From: Candidatus Saganbacteria bacterium
GTDB taxonomy: Bacteria > Margulisbacteria > WOR-1 > XYC2-FULL-46-14 > WPAF01
DNA: 40,967 nt
NCBI GenBank assembly: GCA_009772965.1
Contig: WPAF01000001.1
Coordinates: forward strand, 142,894 to 183,860
Direction of reading: 5' to 3'
The notes under the pieces were generated by a model. The model was not told the origin of the DNA, made no database searches, and saw only the letters and a list, made by a program, of their open reading frames with translations. A program made the position numbers and the translations under genes. This document shows, in pieces, positions 18,770-26,439 of the stretch (positions are counted from its first letter, which is position 1; each line of letters starts with the position of its first letter).

Positions 18770-20064
18770 CTGCCTATACCAATATATTTAAAACCCATCT
18801 CCCTGATACGTTTCGGGTCATAAATATTTCTGCCGTCAAATATAACCGGATTTTTAACTATTTTCTTGACTTTCTCAAAATCCAGATCCCTAAATTCCGG
18901 CCATTCGGTAGCAAGGACAATCGCATCAGCGCCTTTTAAAGCTTCATATATATCCTTACAAAATTGGACATTTGGAAGTGTTTTCTTCGCAGTGGTTTCT
19001 GCGGCAGGATCATAGGCTTTAATTATTGCGCCCTTTTTAGTAAGAGAATTAATTATTTTCAAGGATGGGGCATCCCTTAAGTCATCTGTTTCCGGTTTAA
19101 ATGAAAGCCCCAGCAATACAATCTTTTTCCCTCTAATATTCTTAAGGGTTTTAATAATTTTGCCAATGAATGCATCAATTTGAAATTCATTAACCTCAGA
19201 AACTGAATTTAATATCTGCGGGTCATAGCCATTTTCACGGGCAAGGTGCAACAGGGCTGAAATATCTTTTGGAAGGCATGATCCTCCGTAACCTAATCCG
19301 GCGTTTAAAAACTCCCGACCAATCCTTTTATCCATTCCCACCGCATATGCAACCTCTTTAATGTCTGAGCCAACACGCTCGCAAATATTAGCTATTTCAT
19401 TAATAAATGAAATTTTAGTCGCCAAAAAAGCATTTGACGCGTATTTGATAAGCTCCGCGCTTTTTACAGAAGTAAAAATAATCCTGGCATTTAATGAGCG
19501 GTATAACTCCGTGATGATATTAAAGGCTTTATTGTTTGACGCGCCAATGACAATCCTATCGGGATTTAAAAAATCTGAAATTGCCGAGCCTTCCCTTAAA
19601 AATTCCGGATTTGAAACAACAGAAAAATATTTTTCAGATACATTGTTTTCAACCAGTATTTTTGTGACAATATCACCCATTCCAACCGGCACAGTGCTTT
19701 TGTTTACAATCACTTTAAATGATTTATTTCCTTTGATATTTTTGGCGATATCTTTTGCTACTTCAAAGACAGCTGTGACATCAGCTTGCCCGTTTGCTTT
19801 TGGGGGTGTGCCTACTGCAATAAAAATTACGTCTGCCTTCTTAACGGCATGGCTTAAATCCGAGGTAAATATAATTCTCCCTGCCTTATGGTTCCGCATG
19901 ACCATTTCAGGAAGCCCCGGCTCATAAAATGGGACTTCCCCTTTTTCAAGAATTAAAAGCCGTTCTTTATCTTTATCAACGCAAATAATGTCATTGCCAA
20001 GATTCGCAAAACAAGCCCCCGTTACCAACCCTACATATCCTGTCCCAATTACTGCTAATTTCAT
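18766..20064 (-). CDS. ugd: UDP-glucose 6-dehydrogenase
   Basis: This 432-residue enzyme oxidises UDP-glucose twice to UDP-glucuronate. It has [19 protein letters not shown] (5-23), [39 protein letters not shown], and the active-site Cys263 in [10 protein letters not shown]. The ATG at 20064 is chosen because AGGAGG lies just upstream and the family starts there; the longer frame adds 16 unlikely residues. The next gene, uxs, uses its product. GDP-mannose dehydrogenases are related, but the partnership with uxs favours UDP-glucose. Confidence 0.92.
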   Translation of the reverse strand: MKLAVIGTGYVGLVTGACFANLGNDIICVDKDKERLLILEKGEVPFYEPGLPEMVMRNHKAGRIIFTSDLSHAVKKADVIFIAVGTPPKANGQADVTAVFEVAKDIAKNIKGNKSFKVIVNKSTVPVGMGDIVTKILVENNVSEKYFSVVSNPEFLREGSAISDFLNPDRIVIGASNNKAFNIITELYRSLNARIIFTSVKSAELIKYASNAFLATKISFINEIANICERVGSDIKEVAYAVGMDKRIGREFLNAGLGYGGSCLPKDISALLHLARENGYDPQILNSVSEVNEFQIDAFIGKIIKTLKNIRGKKIVLLGLSFKPETDDLRDAPSLKIINSLTKKGAIIKAYDPAAETTAKKTLPNVQFCKDIYEALKGADAIVLATEWPEFRDLDFEKVKKIVKNPVIFDGRNIYDPKRIREMGFKYIGIGR

Positions 20065-20118
20065 CCTTTCCCTCCTATTTATTATTGTCGCCCTATCTAT
20101 TGCGGCTGTCAATGGCTT

Positions 20119-21159
20119 TCATTCCTCTAAGGAATCAGATATTTTTCCTTTTAGAATTAAACTGCGGATGTTTTTAAACCAGGCAAAAACATTTTCAAAA
20201 ATAAAATATACTATCGGCTCATAAACTAAATCCATACAGCCAACAAATTTTACCAACTTGCCGTTAAACCCTTTTTTAAACCTCCAGACGCCATATAAAG
20301 GGTGCCCTAGCTTTGGGTTTGATGGTATTCCCCAAAGATCATACAATTCATACCCTTTTGCCCTTTTTATTATTTCCCAATGGATAGCATGGTTTGGCAT
20401 AACATTGCGATGGGAAGATTTTGAGGCTCCGTACATATACCAAATCCTTTTGTTAAAATAAAAATTGATGACTGCGGCGATCGGTTCTTTATTAAGATAT
20501 GCGATAAATACTTTTGCCATATTATTATTTCCCATTAGCGACAATATCTTTTGGTAGTAGCTTTTAGGATGGATTAAAAAATTATCCCTTCCCGCGGTTT
20601 CTTTATACAAATCATAAAAAATATCAACCCCAATCTGGCCGGATAATTCCTCAACAATCACTCCTTTTTTTTGCGACAGGCGGATGTTATAGCGTGTTTT
20701 TTCCTCAAAACTTAAAAGCAAAGTTTCTAAATCTTTTGTTAGGTCAATAAAGTATGTTGAACGAGGCTGTATTTGTTTTTTATTAATCTTGAGGCCTTTT
20801 TTTATGAATAGATCAATTCTATTAGAATCGCTATCTTCAATCTCCGGGTCTATTTTTAAGGCAATCGCGGCATGTTTTTTTGCTTCTTCTTTTATTTTTT
20901 GCAGTAAATACTCGAGAGCTCCGGCATTGTCAAATATTGGGCCTCGGGGGGCATAGAACAAGCATTTATTTATATAGGGAAATTTGCGTTTGAGCAATAA
21001 AATAGAAGCGGAGATGCTATTATTTTCTCCAACTGCTATCCTAATCGGATCCCAACCCTGGGATTTTTTTATCTCTCCCCACTCCCAAGTTTGAAGGATT
21101 TGGGGGGATTTTTCCACAAAGCTGTCCCATTGGTCTTTTGATGCGGTAATAAGTTCCAT
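20119..21159 (-). CDS. FemAB/FemX-like aminoacyltransferase (GNAT fold)
   Basis: This 346-residue protein is of the lipid II:glycine glycyltransferase (FemX/FemAB) type. Typical features are [20 protein letters not shown] at about residues 18-37, [45 protein letters not shown], and the C-terminal [20 protein letters not shown] and LYDLWGIP. Classical members add amino acids to the peptidoglycan precursor using aminoacyl-tRNA; others occur in exopolysaccharide or exosortase-linked loci. It is the first gene of the 17-gene operon, starting 45 nt from the divergent pabA. A TAAAAT box 11 nt before the ATG may be its -10, with no good -35. The true substrate is unknown. Confidence 0.8.
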   Translation of the reverse strand: MELITASKDQWDSFVEKSPQILQTWEWGEIKKSQGWDPIRIAVGENNSISASILLLKRKFPYINKCLFYAPRGPIFDNAGALEYLLQKIKEEAKKHAAIALKIDPEIEDSDSNRIDLFIKKGLKINKKQIQPRSTYFIDLTKDLETLLLSFEEKTRYNIRLSQKKGVIVEELSGQIGVDIFYDLYKETAGRDNFLIHPKSYYQKILSLMGNNNMAKVFIAYLNKEPIAAVINFYFNKRIWYMYGASKSSHRNVMPNHAIHWEIIKRAKGYELYDLWGIPSNPKLGHPLYGVWRFKKGFNGKLVKFVGCMDLVYEPIVYFIFENVFAWFKNIRSLILKGKISDSLEE

Positions 21160-21186
21160 CTTACTAAGTTATTTTATCATTCATCA

Positions 21187-21195
21187 TGTTATAAT
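21187..21195 (+). promoter_or_regulatory. Extended -10 promoter of pabA
   Basis: TGTTATAAT is an extended -10 box (TG, one base, TATAAT). No convincing -35 is seen, as is common with extended -10 promoters. The ATG of pabA lies 9 nt after the -10 box, so the predicted transcript has only about three bases before the start codon and no ribosome-binding site. Confidence 0.6.
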
Positions 21196-21204
21196 TACAG
21201 GGTT

Positions 21205-21774
21205 ATGATTATAATGATTGATAATTACGATTCTTTTACATATAACCTTGTCCAATACTTTATGGAGCTTGGCGAGGAAATTAAAGTCTTTAGAAACGAT
21301 AAAATAACAATTGATGAAATAGAAAAGCTAAAACCGGCAAAAATAGTCATTTCTCCCGGCCCCGGGGAGCCAAAGAACGCAGGCATATCCTGTGAAATTA
21401 TAAAGAGTTTTAAAGGAAAGCTGCCAATTCTTGGAGTCTGCCTTGGGCACCAAAGCATAGGATATGTTTTTGGTGGAAAGATTATCAAGATTATCAAAGC
21501 AAAACAAATTATGCATGGGAAAACTTCAAAAATCCATCATGACGGCAAAACAATTTTTAAAGGGCTGCCAAATCCCTTTATTGCGACCAGATACCATTCC
21601 CTCGTTGTGGAAAGAGAAACATTGCCTGAGGTTTTGCAAATTTCAGCATGGACGGATGATAATGAAATTATGGGATTAAGGCATAGGGAATTTGTTGTCG
21701 AGGGCGTCCAGTTCCACCCGGAATCAATCCTTACTTCTTCGGGGAAGGATCTTTTGAAGAACTTTTTGCTTTAA
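21205..21774 (+). CDS. pabA: Aminodeoxychorismate/anthranilate synthase glutamine amidotransferase subunit
   Basis: This 189-residue class I glutamine amidotransferase releases ammonia from glutamine for the chorismate-amination partner (PabB or TrpE) in folate or tryptophan synthesis. The catalytic triad is visible: Cys79 in GVCLGHQS, and His171 and Glu173 in [14 protein letters not shown] at 49-56 is the oxyanion-loop region. No pabB or trpE is nearby, so which pathway it serves is undecided. Its last 91 bp are repeated at 22376-22466. The present C-terminus (KNFLL, stop) is probably a product of the element inserted after it; the ancestral end would have been [10 protein letters not shown]. 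The truncation loses only about five residues past the active site, so function should be kept. Confidence 0.9.
   Translation: MIIMIDNYDSFTYNLVQYFMELGEEIKVFRNDKITIDEIEKLKPAKIVISPGPGEPKNAGISCEIIKSFKGKLPILGVCLGHQSIGYVFGGKIIKIIKAKQIMHGKTSKIHHDGKTIFKGLPNPFIATRYHSLVVERETLPEVLQISAWTDDNEIMGLRHREFVVEGVQFHPESILTSSGKDLLKNFLL
21678..21768 (+). repeat. 91-bp direct repeat, copy 1 (3' end of pabA)
   Basis: This stretch is identical base for base with 22376-22466. It encodes the last part of PabA, from within GLRHRE through QFHPES to KNFL. Sequences outside the repeat differ at once on both sides. The spacing between copies is 698 bp, with 607 bp of unique sequence between them. Confidence 0.95.
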
Positions 21775-21793
21775 TAGGTTCGCTCTTTCCTGA

Positions 21794-21803
21794 CTTTGAC
21801 CAA
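21794..21803 (+). repeat. Left inverted terminal motif of the DUF559 element
   Basis: CTTTGACCAA is the reverse complement of TTGGTCAAAG at 22369-22378. An adjoining CTAATTAG on the left matches ACTAATT on the right, so the similarity extends imperfectly inward. The last three bases of the right copy belong to the pabA-derived repeat. Confidence 0.65.
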
Positions 21804-21844
21804 GCTAATTAGCGAAAAAACGCATACTAAGGCGGCTTAAAAAG

Positions 21845-21855
21845 CCCTCACCCAT
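21845..21855 (+). repeat. Inner inverted repeat CCCTCACCCAT (left)
   Basis: This 11-bp sequence is the perfect reverse complement of ATGGGTGAGGG at 22342-22352. It sits between the terminal motif and the hairpin on each side of the element. Confidence 0.7.
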
Positions 21856-21885
21856 AAATATCAATAAGTAACCATATCCAATTCA

Positions 21886-21906
21886 CCCTCTCCCGGAGGG
21901 AGAGGG
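21886..21906. repeat. Left palindromic hairpin of the DUF559 element
   Basis: CCCTCTCCC (21886-21894), a three-base loop, then GGGAGAGGG (21898-21906): a perfect 9-bp GC-rich stem. It is not followed by a T-run, so it is more likely a structural or recognition element than a simple intrinsic terminator. It could still slow transcription leaving pabA. Confidence 0.75.
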
Positions 21907-21926
21907 ATTAATCATTTGGCGAATAG

Positions 21927-21937
21927 TATAATATAAT
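21927..21937 (+). promoter_or_regulatory. -10 region of the DUF559 gene
   Basis: Two overlapping TATAAT boxes (21927-21932 and 21932-21937). The second lies 7 nt before the ATG, again leaving almost no leader. No good -35 match is seen. Confidence 0.45.
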
Positions 21938-21944
21938 AAGAAAA

Positions 21945-22316
21945 ATGAAAGAAATAAAAAAGATATTCGCCAGGACTTTACGAAAAGAGCAAACAAAAGC
22001 AGAAAAGATTGTCTGGGAATTGCTCAGGAAAAGAAAGTTTATGGATTTGAAATTTAGGAGACAACATGTAATAGAAGGTTTTATCCTGGATTTTTATTGC
22101 CATGAGCTTAAACTTGCGGTTGAAATAGACGGGGGAATTCATGAAAGAAGAAAAGATTATGATGAAGTAAGGCAGGAAATAATTGAATCTGAAGGGATTC
22201 AAATCATAAGATTTACAAACAATGAAATTATCAATAATAAAAGGGATGTTTTAAATAAAATCGAAAAATCCATCAATTATCGACCACTCCCTCTCCCTTT
22301 GGGAGAGGGAGATTAA
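21945..22316 (+). CDS. DUF559 endonuclease-domain protein (Vsr-like PD-(D/E)XK fold)
   Basis: This 123-residue protein belongs to the DUF559 family, related to very-short-patch-repair endonucleases. The core is visible: TKAEKIVWELLRKRKF (17-32), FRRQHVIEGFILDFYC (37-52) with Asp49, and KLAVEIDGGIHERR (56-69) with Glu60, Asp62 and His66. A final strand follows, IQIIRFTNNEI (85-95). It lies inside an element bounded by inverted motifs. Its last residues, RPLPLPLGEGD, are encoded by the right hairpin, showing that gene and palindrome have evolved together. DUF559 genes are often seen near similar palindromes, but the role of the protein is not established. DNA nicking or cleavage to promote spread is an inference. 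Confidence 0.85.
   Translation: MKEIKKIFARTLRKEQTKAEKIVWELLRKRKFMDLKFRRQHVIEGFILDFYCHELKLAVEIDGGIHERRKDYDEVRQEIIESEGIQIIRFTNNEIINNKRDVLNKIEKSINYRPLPLPLGEGD
22287..22311. repeat. Right palindromic hairpin, overlapping the DUF559 gene end
   Basis: CTCCCTCTCCC (22287-22297), loop TTT, then GGGAGAGGGAG (22301-22311): a perfect 11-bp stem. It shares the CCCTCTCCC core of the left hairpin and codes for the last residues of the DUF559 protein. Confidence 0.8.
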
Positions 22317-22341
22317 CGATTGTTTTTCTTTTAAGATCAAA

Positions 22342-22352
22342 ATGGGTGAGGG
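22342..22352 (-). repeat. Inner inverted repeat ATGGGTGAGGG (right)
   Basis: Perfect reverse complement of the 11-bp sequence at 21845-21855, on the other side of the nuclease gene. Confidence 0.7.
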
Positions 22353-22368
22353 AAAAAGCGCGTACTAA

Positions 22369-22378
22369 TTGGTCAAAG
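22369..22378 (-). repeat. Right inverted terminal motif of the DUF559 element
   Basis: TTGGTCAAAG is the inverse of CTTTGACCAA at 21794-21803. It runs three bases into the second copy of the 91-bp repeat, so target sequence may have contributed to the end. Confidence 0.65.
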
Positions 22379-22466
22379 GCATAGGGAATTTGTTGTCGAG
22401 GGCGTCCAGTTCCACCCGGAATCAATCCTTACTTCTTCGGGGAAGGATCTTTTGAAGAACTTTTTG
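22376..22466 (+). repeat. 91-bp direct repeat, copy 2
   Basis: Identical with 21678-21768. The minus strand of its right part also encodes the last residues of the FmdB-type protein ([11 protein letters not shown], stop at 22429). This is why it looks like the original genomic end of both genes. Confidence 0.95.
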
Positions 22467-22487
22467 TCTCTTTATTATAATCATTAA
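22376..22487 (+). pseudogene. pabA: Displaced ancestral 3' end of pabA
   Basis: Reading on from the repeat in the PabA frame gives NFL, SLYYNH and a TAA at 22485-22487. Joining 21205-21677 to this segment restores a slightly longer PabA whose 3' end overlaps the convergent fmdB-type gene by 59 nt. The fragment now has no start of its own and is not expected to be translated. Confidence 0.75.
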
Positions 22488-22647
22488 TATGAAAGCCTGA
22501 ACCTTTAAAAATAATACCAGCCGCGGAAATCAAGCGTTTAACAGGGCCCTTGCATTTTGGGCAGAATTTCAGCGCTTTTTCAGACATATTCTGAAAAGTT
22601 TCAAAAACATATCCGCATTCCTGGCATTTATAATCGTATAATGGCAT
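22429..22647 (-). CDS. FmdB-family putative zinc ribbon protein
   Basis: This 72-residue protein starts [16 protein letters not shown] and carries two CxxC pairs (Cys8/Cys11, Cys29/Cys32), as in FmdB/CxxC_CXXC_SSSS regulatory-type zinc ribbons. The tail is Ser/Lys-rich. The function of the family is poorly defined; regulatory roles have been proposed. It is the last gene of the serS operon, 6 nt after serS. Its 3' end lies inside the second copy of the pabA-derived repeat, so it once overlapped pabA tail-to-tail. Confidence 0.85.
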   Translation of the reverse strand: MPLYDYKCQECGYVFETFQNMSEKALKFCPKCKGPVKRLISAAGIIFKGSGFHINDYNKETKSSSKDPSPKK

Positions 22648-22653
22648 AATTTT

Positions 22654-23901
22654 TCACTTTAAATAAGGTTTTAACACTTCTGGCACTTCAAAGCTTCCAT
22701 CTCTATTTTGATAATTTTCTAAAATTGCCGCGAACGTGCGCCCAACCGCAAGCCCTGAACCATTTAACGTATGGAGATATTCCGGTTTTGATGCGCCTTT
22801 TTTATAACGAATTCCAGCCCTTCTGGCTTGGAAATCCTCGAAATTTGAGCAGGAAGAAATTTCGCGGTATCTGTCTTCTGACGGGAACCAAACCTCTATA
22901 TCATATGTTTTAGCGGCAGCAAAGCCCAAATCCCCCGCGCATAATGCCACAATACGATATGGCAGTTCCAATTTTTGAAGGATTTTTTCAGCATCCAATG
23001 TCAGCTTTTCAAGCTCATCATAAGAATTTTCCGGCTCAACAAATTTAACCAGCTCAACCTTATTAAACTGGTGCTGGCGCATTATACCTCTGACATCTTT
23101 TCCGTATGATCCGGCTTCTTTCCTGAAACAAGGGGAAAAACAGCAGTATTTTTTGGGAAGCCCTTCAATTATTTCATCCCGGTGAAGATTAGTCACAGAT
23201 ACTTCGGCAGTTGGGATTAAATAAAATGACTCATCCTTTGTGCAAAACATTTCTTCCCCGAATTTTGGCAGCTGGCCTGTCCCGATCATGCATTCTTTTT
23301 TTACAAGAACCGGGGCAAAAACTTCTACGTACCCATTTTCTTTTGTGTGGGTATCAAGCATAAAATTGATTAACGCCCTTTCAAGCGCCGCACCCATTCC
23401 CCTATAAACCACAAAACGGGAGCCGGAAAGCTTAACTGCCTGGTCAAAACTCAGGATTCCGGCATCTTCGCCTATTTCATGATGAGACTTTGGGGTAAAA
23501 TCAAGCTTTTTTATCTCTCCCCACTTTCTTATTTCAAGATTATCCCTTTCATCCATTCCAGTCGGCACAGTGTGATGAGGGATATTAGGCATAAACAATA
23601 TTATCTGGTTAAGCTCTTCTTCGACAATTTTCAGATCCTCATCAATATCTTTTATTTTATCCCCGATTATTTTTGTTTCGGCAATAATAGATTTTGCATC
23701 TTCCCCGCTTTTTTTCATCAAACCGACTTTGTCGGAGTATTCATTCCGTTTTTTCTTTAGCTCGTCTGAATCAAAAACCAAAGTCCTCCACCTCTTATCA
23801 ACCTCAATAAATTTATCAACCAAAATAGTATCGGCTTTTCGTATTTTTAGGGCTTCCCGGACTTTATCCGGATTGTTTCTTAATAATTTCGGGTCAAGCA
23901 T
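22654..23901 (-). CDS. serS: Serine--tRNA ligase
   Basis: This 415-residue class II aminoacyl-tRNA synthetase has an N-terminal coiled-coil arm (about residues 27-105, rich in Lys/Glu) that grips the tRNA extra arm. Motif 2 is [20 protein letters not shown], followed by FNKVE, and motif 3 lies in [16 protein letters not shown]. The [15 protein letters not shown] segment is the usual serine-site region. The length is normal. It overlaps the cysS end by 8 nt, with GGAG before the ATG. Confidence 0.95.
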   Translation of the reverse strand: MLDPKLLRNNPDKVREALKIRKADTILVDKFIEVDKRWRTLVFDSDELKKKRNEYSDKVGLMKKSGEDAKSIIAETKIIGDKIKDIDEDLKIVEEELNQIILFMPNIPHHTVPTGMDERDNLEIRKWGEIKKLDFTPKSHHEIGEDAGILSFDQAVKLSGSRFVVYRGMGAALERALINFMLDTHTKENGYVEVFAPVLVKKECMIGTGQLPKFGEEMFCTKDESFYLIPTAEVSVTNLHRDEIIEGLPKKYCCFSPCFRKEAGSYGKDVRGIMRQHQFNKVELVKFVEPENSYDELEKLTLDAEKILQKLELPYRIVALCAGDLGFAAAKTYDIEVWFPSEDRYREISSCSNFEDFQARRAGIRYKKGASKPEYLHTLNGSGLAVGRTFAAILENYQNRDGSFEVPEVLKPYLK

Positions 23902-25312
23902 TTTTTCTCCATTTCGTGCCGTAAGCTGTATCTTCTAAGATTATACCATTATCTTCAAGCTGTTTTCTTATTTCATCAGCGCGTTTAAAGTTCTTTCCGC
24001 CTCTTGCCTGGTTTCTTTCTTCAATTAACTTTTCAATATTAAAAGATTGGTCACCGCTCGATGTTTTACCGACTAAATTAATACCAAGCAAATCGCAAAA
24101 GCCAATTATCATTTGCTTATCGTGCATCAGTGATTCTTTATCAATTTTTTCCTCTTTTACATGGTCATTAATAAATTTAACCAGCTCAAAAATAACCCCT
24201 ATCGCGCCCGCGGTATTAAAGTCATCATCCATCATTTCCCCGAATTTCCTTTTGTAAACAGCAAGCTCATCATCGGTTTCCGCGACTTCAACATCATTTT
24301 CCGCCGTCTTGACTTTGGAAATCAAAAAATCAAGATTATCAATAGTACTGGTTAGCTTTTGGTACGCTTCTTCCGCTTCTTTAAGCTGGGCGTCTGAAAA
24401 GTTCAGCGGACTGCGATAGTGGGTTGATAAAAGAAAAAATCGTACCACCATTGGATCAAATTTCTTATAAATATCAATCAAGGTAAAAAAATTGCCCAAT
24501 GATTTGGACATTTTTTGCTGGTTAATTACCACAAAGCCGTTGTGCAGCCAATATTTAACCCACGGTGCTTTTCCAGTTAATGCCTCGGTTTGGGCAATTT
24601 CATTTTCATGGTGGGGAAATTGCAGGTCAAGTCCGCCGCCATGGATATCAAACTGCTCGCCTAAATATTTCGTCGACATTACAGAACACTCAATATGCCA
24701 GCCCGGTCGGCCGTTTCCCCAGGGCGAAAGCCAATACGGCTCATCGGGCTTGGCCGCCTTCCAAAGTGCAAAATCCAAAGGATCCTTTTTGCGGGCATCA
24801 AGCTCAACCCTGGCGCCGGCTTGCTGATCTTCCATTTTATGCTTTGAAAGTTTGCCATAACCCTTAAACTTTTGCACCTCAAAATAAACATCGCCATTAA
24901 GCTCATAAGCAAAACCTTTATCCTGCAAACCTTTTATCCAACCGATCATTTCTTTGATGTGTTCTGTCGCTTTGGGATAAACATCGGCTCTCTTTATATT
25001 AAGCTTATCCATCACCTCAAAAAAAGAATTGCTGTAATGTTCGGCTACTTCAGAAATACTTTGATCATTTATTTTTGCTTTTTTAATTATTTTGTCGTCT
25101 ATATCAGTAATATTTTGGATATGTTTAACTTTATAGCCGGAATATTCAAGATGCCTTTTAATAATATCAAATGTCACATACGCACGAGCATGGCCAAGGT
25201 GGGTTTCATCATATGGAGTAATCCCGCAAACATACATCTTTACAAGCGAGGGATCAATTGGCGCAAATTCTTCTTTTTTCCGGGTTAGATTATTGTAAAC
25301 CTTAAGGGGCAT
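23894..25312 (-). CDS. cysS: Cysteine--tRNA ligase
   Basis: This 472-residue class I synthetase shows the HIGH motif as HLGH (38-41) and KMSKS (267-271). The zinc ligands are Cys29, Cys209, His234 and Glu238 (VCGITPY, HIECS, PHHENE). [14 protein letters not shown] and [18 protein letters not shown] are diagnostic. It overlaps cysE by 11 nt, linking cysteine production and charging in one operon. Confidence 0.96.
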   Translation of the reverse strand: MPLKVYNNLTRKKEEFAPIDPSLVKMYVCGITPYDETHLGHARAYVTFDIIKRHLEYSGYKVKHIQNITDIDDKIIKKAKINDQSISEVAEHYSNSFFEVMDKLNIKRADVYPKATEHIKEMIGWIKGLQDKGFAYELNGDVYFEVQKFKGYGKLSKHKMEDQQAGARVELDARKKDPLDFALWKAAKPDEPYWLSPWGNGRPGWHIECSVMSTKYLGEQFDIHGGGLDLQFPHHENEIAQTEALTGKAPWVKYWLHNGFVVINQQKMSKSLGNFFTLIDIYKKFDPMVVRFFLLSTHYRSPLNFSDAQLKEAEEAYQKLTSTIDNLDFLISKVKTAENDVEVAETDDELAVYKRKFGEMMDDDFNTAGAIGVIFELVKFINDHVKEEKIDKESLMHDKQMIIGFCDLLGINLVGKTSSGDQSFNIEKLIEERNQARGGKNFKRADEIRKQLEDNGIILEDTAYGTKWRKNA

Positions 25313-25901
25313 TTTTTATTTCTTCCAGCCTTTTAATGCGTTTTTCTAAGTCTTCTATCACATCCGGGATATCGGCATGGGCTAAGGTTTCAATCCGTTT
25401 GCCATCGCGGATAATAATTCTCGCGGGATTGCCAACCACAGTTGAATTTTCCGGTACTATTTTAGTCACAACCGCGCCGGCGCCAATCCTTGAATTGTCG
25501 CCAATATGGATATTTCCCAAAACTATTGCATGCGCGCCTATTACTACACCGTTTCCAATAGTTGGGTGACGCTTTCCTCTTTCTTTTCCAGTACCGCCCA
25601 ATGTAACTCCTTGGTAAATTGTCACATCATCCCCAACAATAACCGTTTCTCCGATAACAACGCCCGCCCCATGGTCGATGAAAAATTTTTTCCCCAACGT
25701 TGCCCCCGGATGGATCTCAATCAAAGTTAAAATCCTCATAATCTGAGAAATAATTCTCGGGATCAAGGGGATATGCAATTTATATAAAACATGGTTAATC
25801 CTATGGATCCAAACCGCCCATAATCCCTGGTAAAGGAATACCTCAAATATATTCGCGGCCGCCGGATCCCTTTCAAAAATCGTTTTAATATCATCAAACA
25901 T
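25302..25901 (-). CDS. cysE: Serine O-acetyltransferase
   Basis: This left-handed beta-helix acetyltransferase makes O-acetylserine from serine and acetyl-CoA, the first step of cysteine synthesis. Conserved parts are [25 protein letters not shown], then [20 protein letters not shown] and GNPARII. The ATG at 25901 is preferred over a GTG at 25910, because AGGAAG stands at proper distance before it. The protein is then 199 residues, the short SAT form lacking the long N-terminal helical domain of the Escherichia coli enzyme. It has a Lys/Glu-rich tail. No cysteine synthase gene is near. Confidence 0.92.
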   Translation of the reverse strand: MFDDIKTIFERDPAAANIFEVFLYQGLWAVWIHRINHVLYKLHIPLIPRIISQIMRILTLIEIHPGATLGKKFFIDHGAGVVIGETVIVGDDVTIYQGVTLGGTGKERGKRHPTIGNGVVIGAHAIVLGNIHIGDNSRIGAGAVVTKIVPENSTVVGNPARIIIRDGKRIETLAHADIPDVIEDLEKRIKRLEEIKNAP

Positions 25902-25906
25902 TGTTT

Positions 25907-26437
25907 TCACTTCCTATCAAAAAATGGGTTTTTACTGGAAACAGAAAGAGGTATGCCGTAGGCGACTTTTACTTCTTTGCCCAGCATCTCCATATCAACA
26001 ACTGCTTTCCCGACCGAGTACATTATTCGATTATCTACCCGATGGTTTTCAGCAACTGAAACCGCAGAGCCGATCGCAATTCCCAGATCTCCCGAATTAT
26101 AGGAGCAGATGACTCCAGCCTTTTCCGCCTCCGCGCAATTAGGCTTTCCGCAAAAGGAGCAGTATTTTAGGCCAATCGTTTTAACTTTTGTGCCGATCAA
26201 AACAATTGCCTGAGAATGCAAAATGCTTTCACAATCCCTAAGAAATGTCTGGTGGCTTTCCCTTTCCCCAATCTCTTTCATTTTCTTGGACAATTTTTGT
26301 ATTGTGTCGCCGGAAATGACTGCGATTTCCAAAAGATCAACCCCCCTGGCTTTGGGTGCAGTGCGCGCCGCCAAACACATTTTTTTTGCAATATCTAAAA
26401 CGGCTTCAATTTTAAAATCATTTTCTTTTTTAATCAT
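25907..26437 (-). CDS. DUF2148 ferredoxin-domain protein
   Basis: This 176-residue protein is of the family called ferredoxin-domain-containing (DUF2148). The N-terminal [12 protein letters not shown] (23-34) and the four cysteines Cys93, Cys96, Cys101 and Cys111 (CSFCGKPNC followed by C) are the family hallmarks and look able to bind a metal or iron-sulfur cluster. It is found mainly in anaerobes; the role is unknown. It sits between a K+ channel gene and cysE in the operon. Confidence 0.85.
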   Translation of the reverse strand: MIKKENDFKIEAVLDIAKKMCLAARTAPKARGVDLLEIAVISGDTIQKLSKKMKEIGERESHQTFLRDCESILHSQAIVLIGTKVKTIGLKYCSFCGKPNCAEAEKAGVICSYNSGDLGIAIGSAVSVAENHRVDNRIMYSVGKAVVDMEMLGKEVKVAYGIPLSVSSKNPFFDRK

Positions 26438-26439
26438 TG

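Larger units (their letters stand above)
21769..22375. mobile_element. DUF559-nuclease element inserted at the pabA/fmdB junction
   Basis: This 607-bp segment lies between the two copies of the 91-bp repeat. From the left it holds 25 bp, an inverted terminal motif CTTTGACCAA, an inverted CCCTCACCCAT, a CCCTCTCCC hairpin, a TATAAT box, the DUF559 gene, a second and longer CCCTCTCCC hairpin, the inverse ATGGGTGAGGG, and the inverse TTGGTCAAAG. The symmetrical order of three paired motifs around one gene looks like a compact mobile element. There is no transposase. How it moves is unknown. The very long target duplication is unlike the 2-14 bp made by common transposases. Confidence 0.7.

Noticed and set aside
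21160-21204. Strong promoter for the glycan operon opposite pabA
   Set aside because: Only a TAAAAT box without a matching -35 is visible on the minus strand, so no separate feature was called.
21886-22311. CRISPR-like repeats
   Set aside because: The two CCCTCTCCC hairpins are only two and flank a gene, with no regular spacers.
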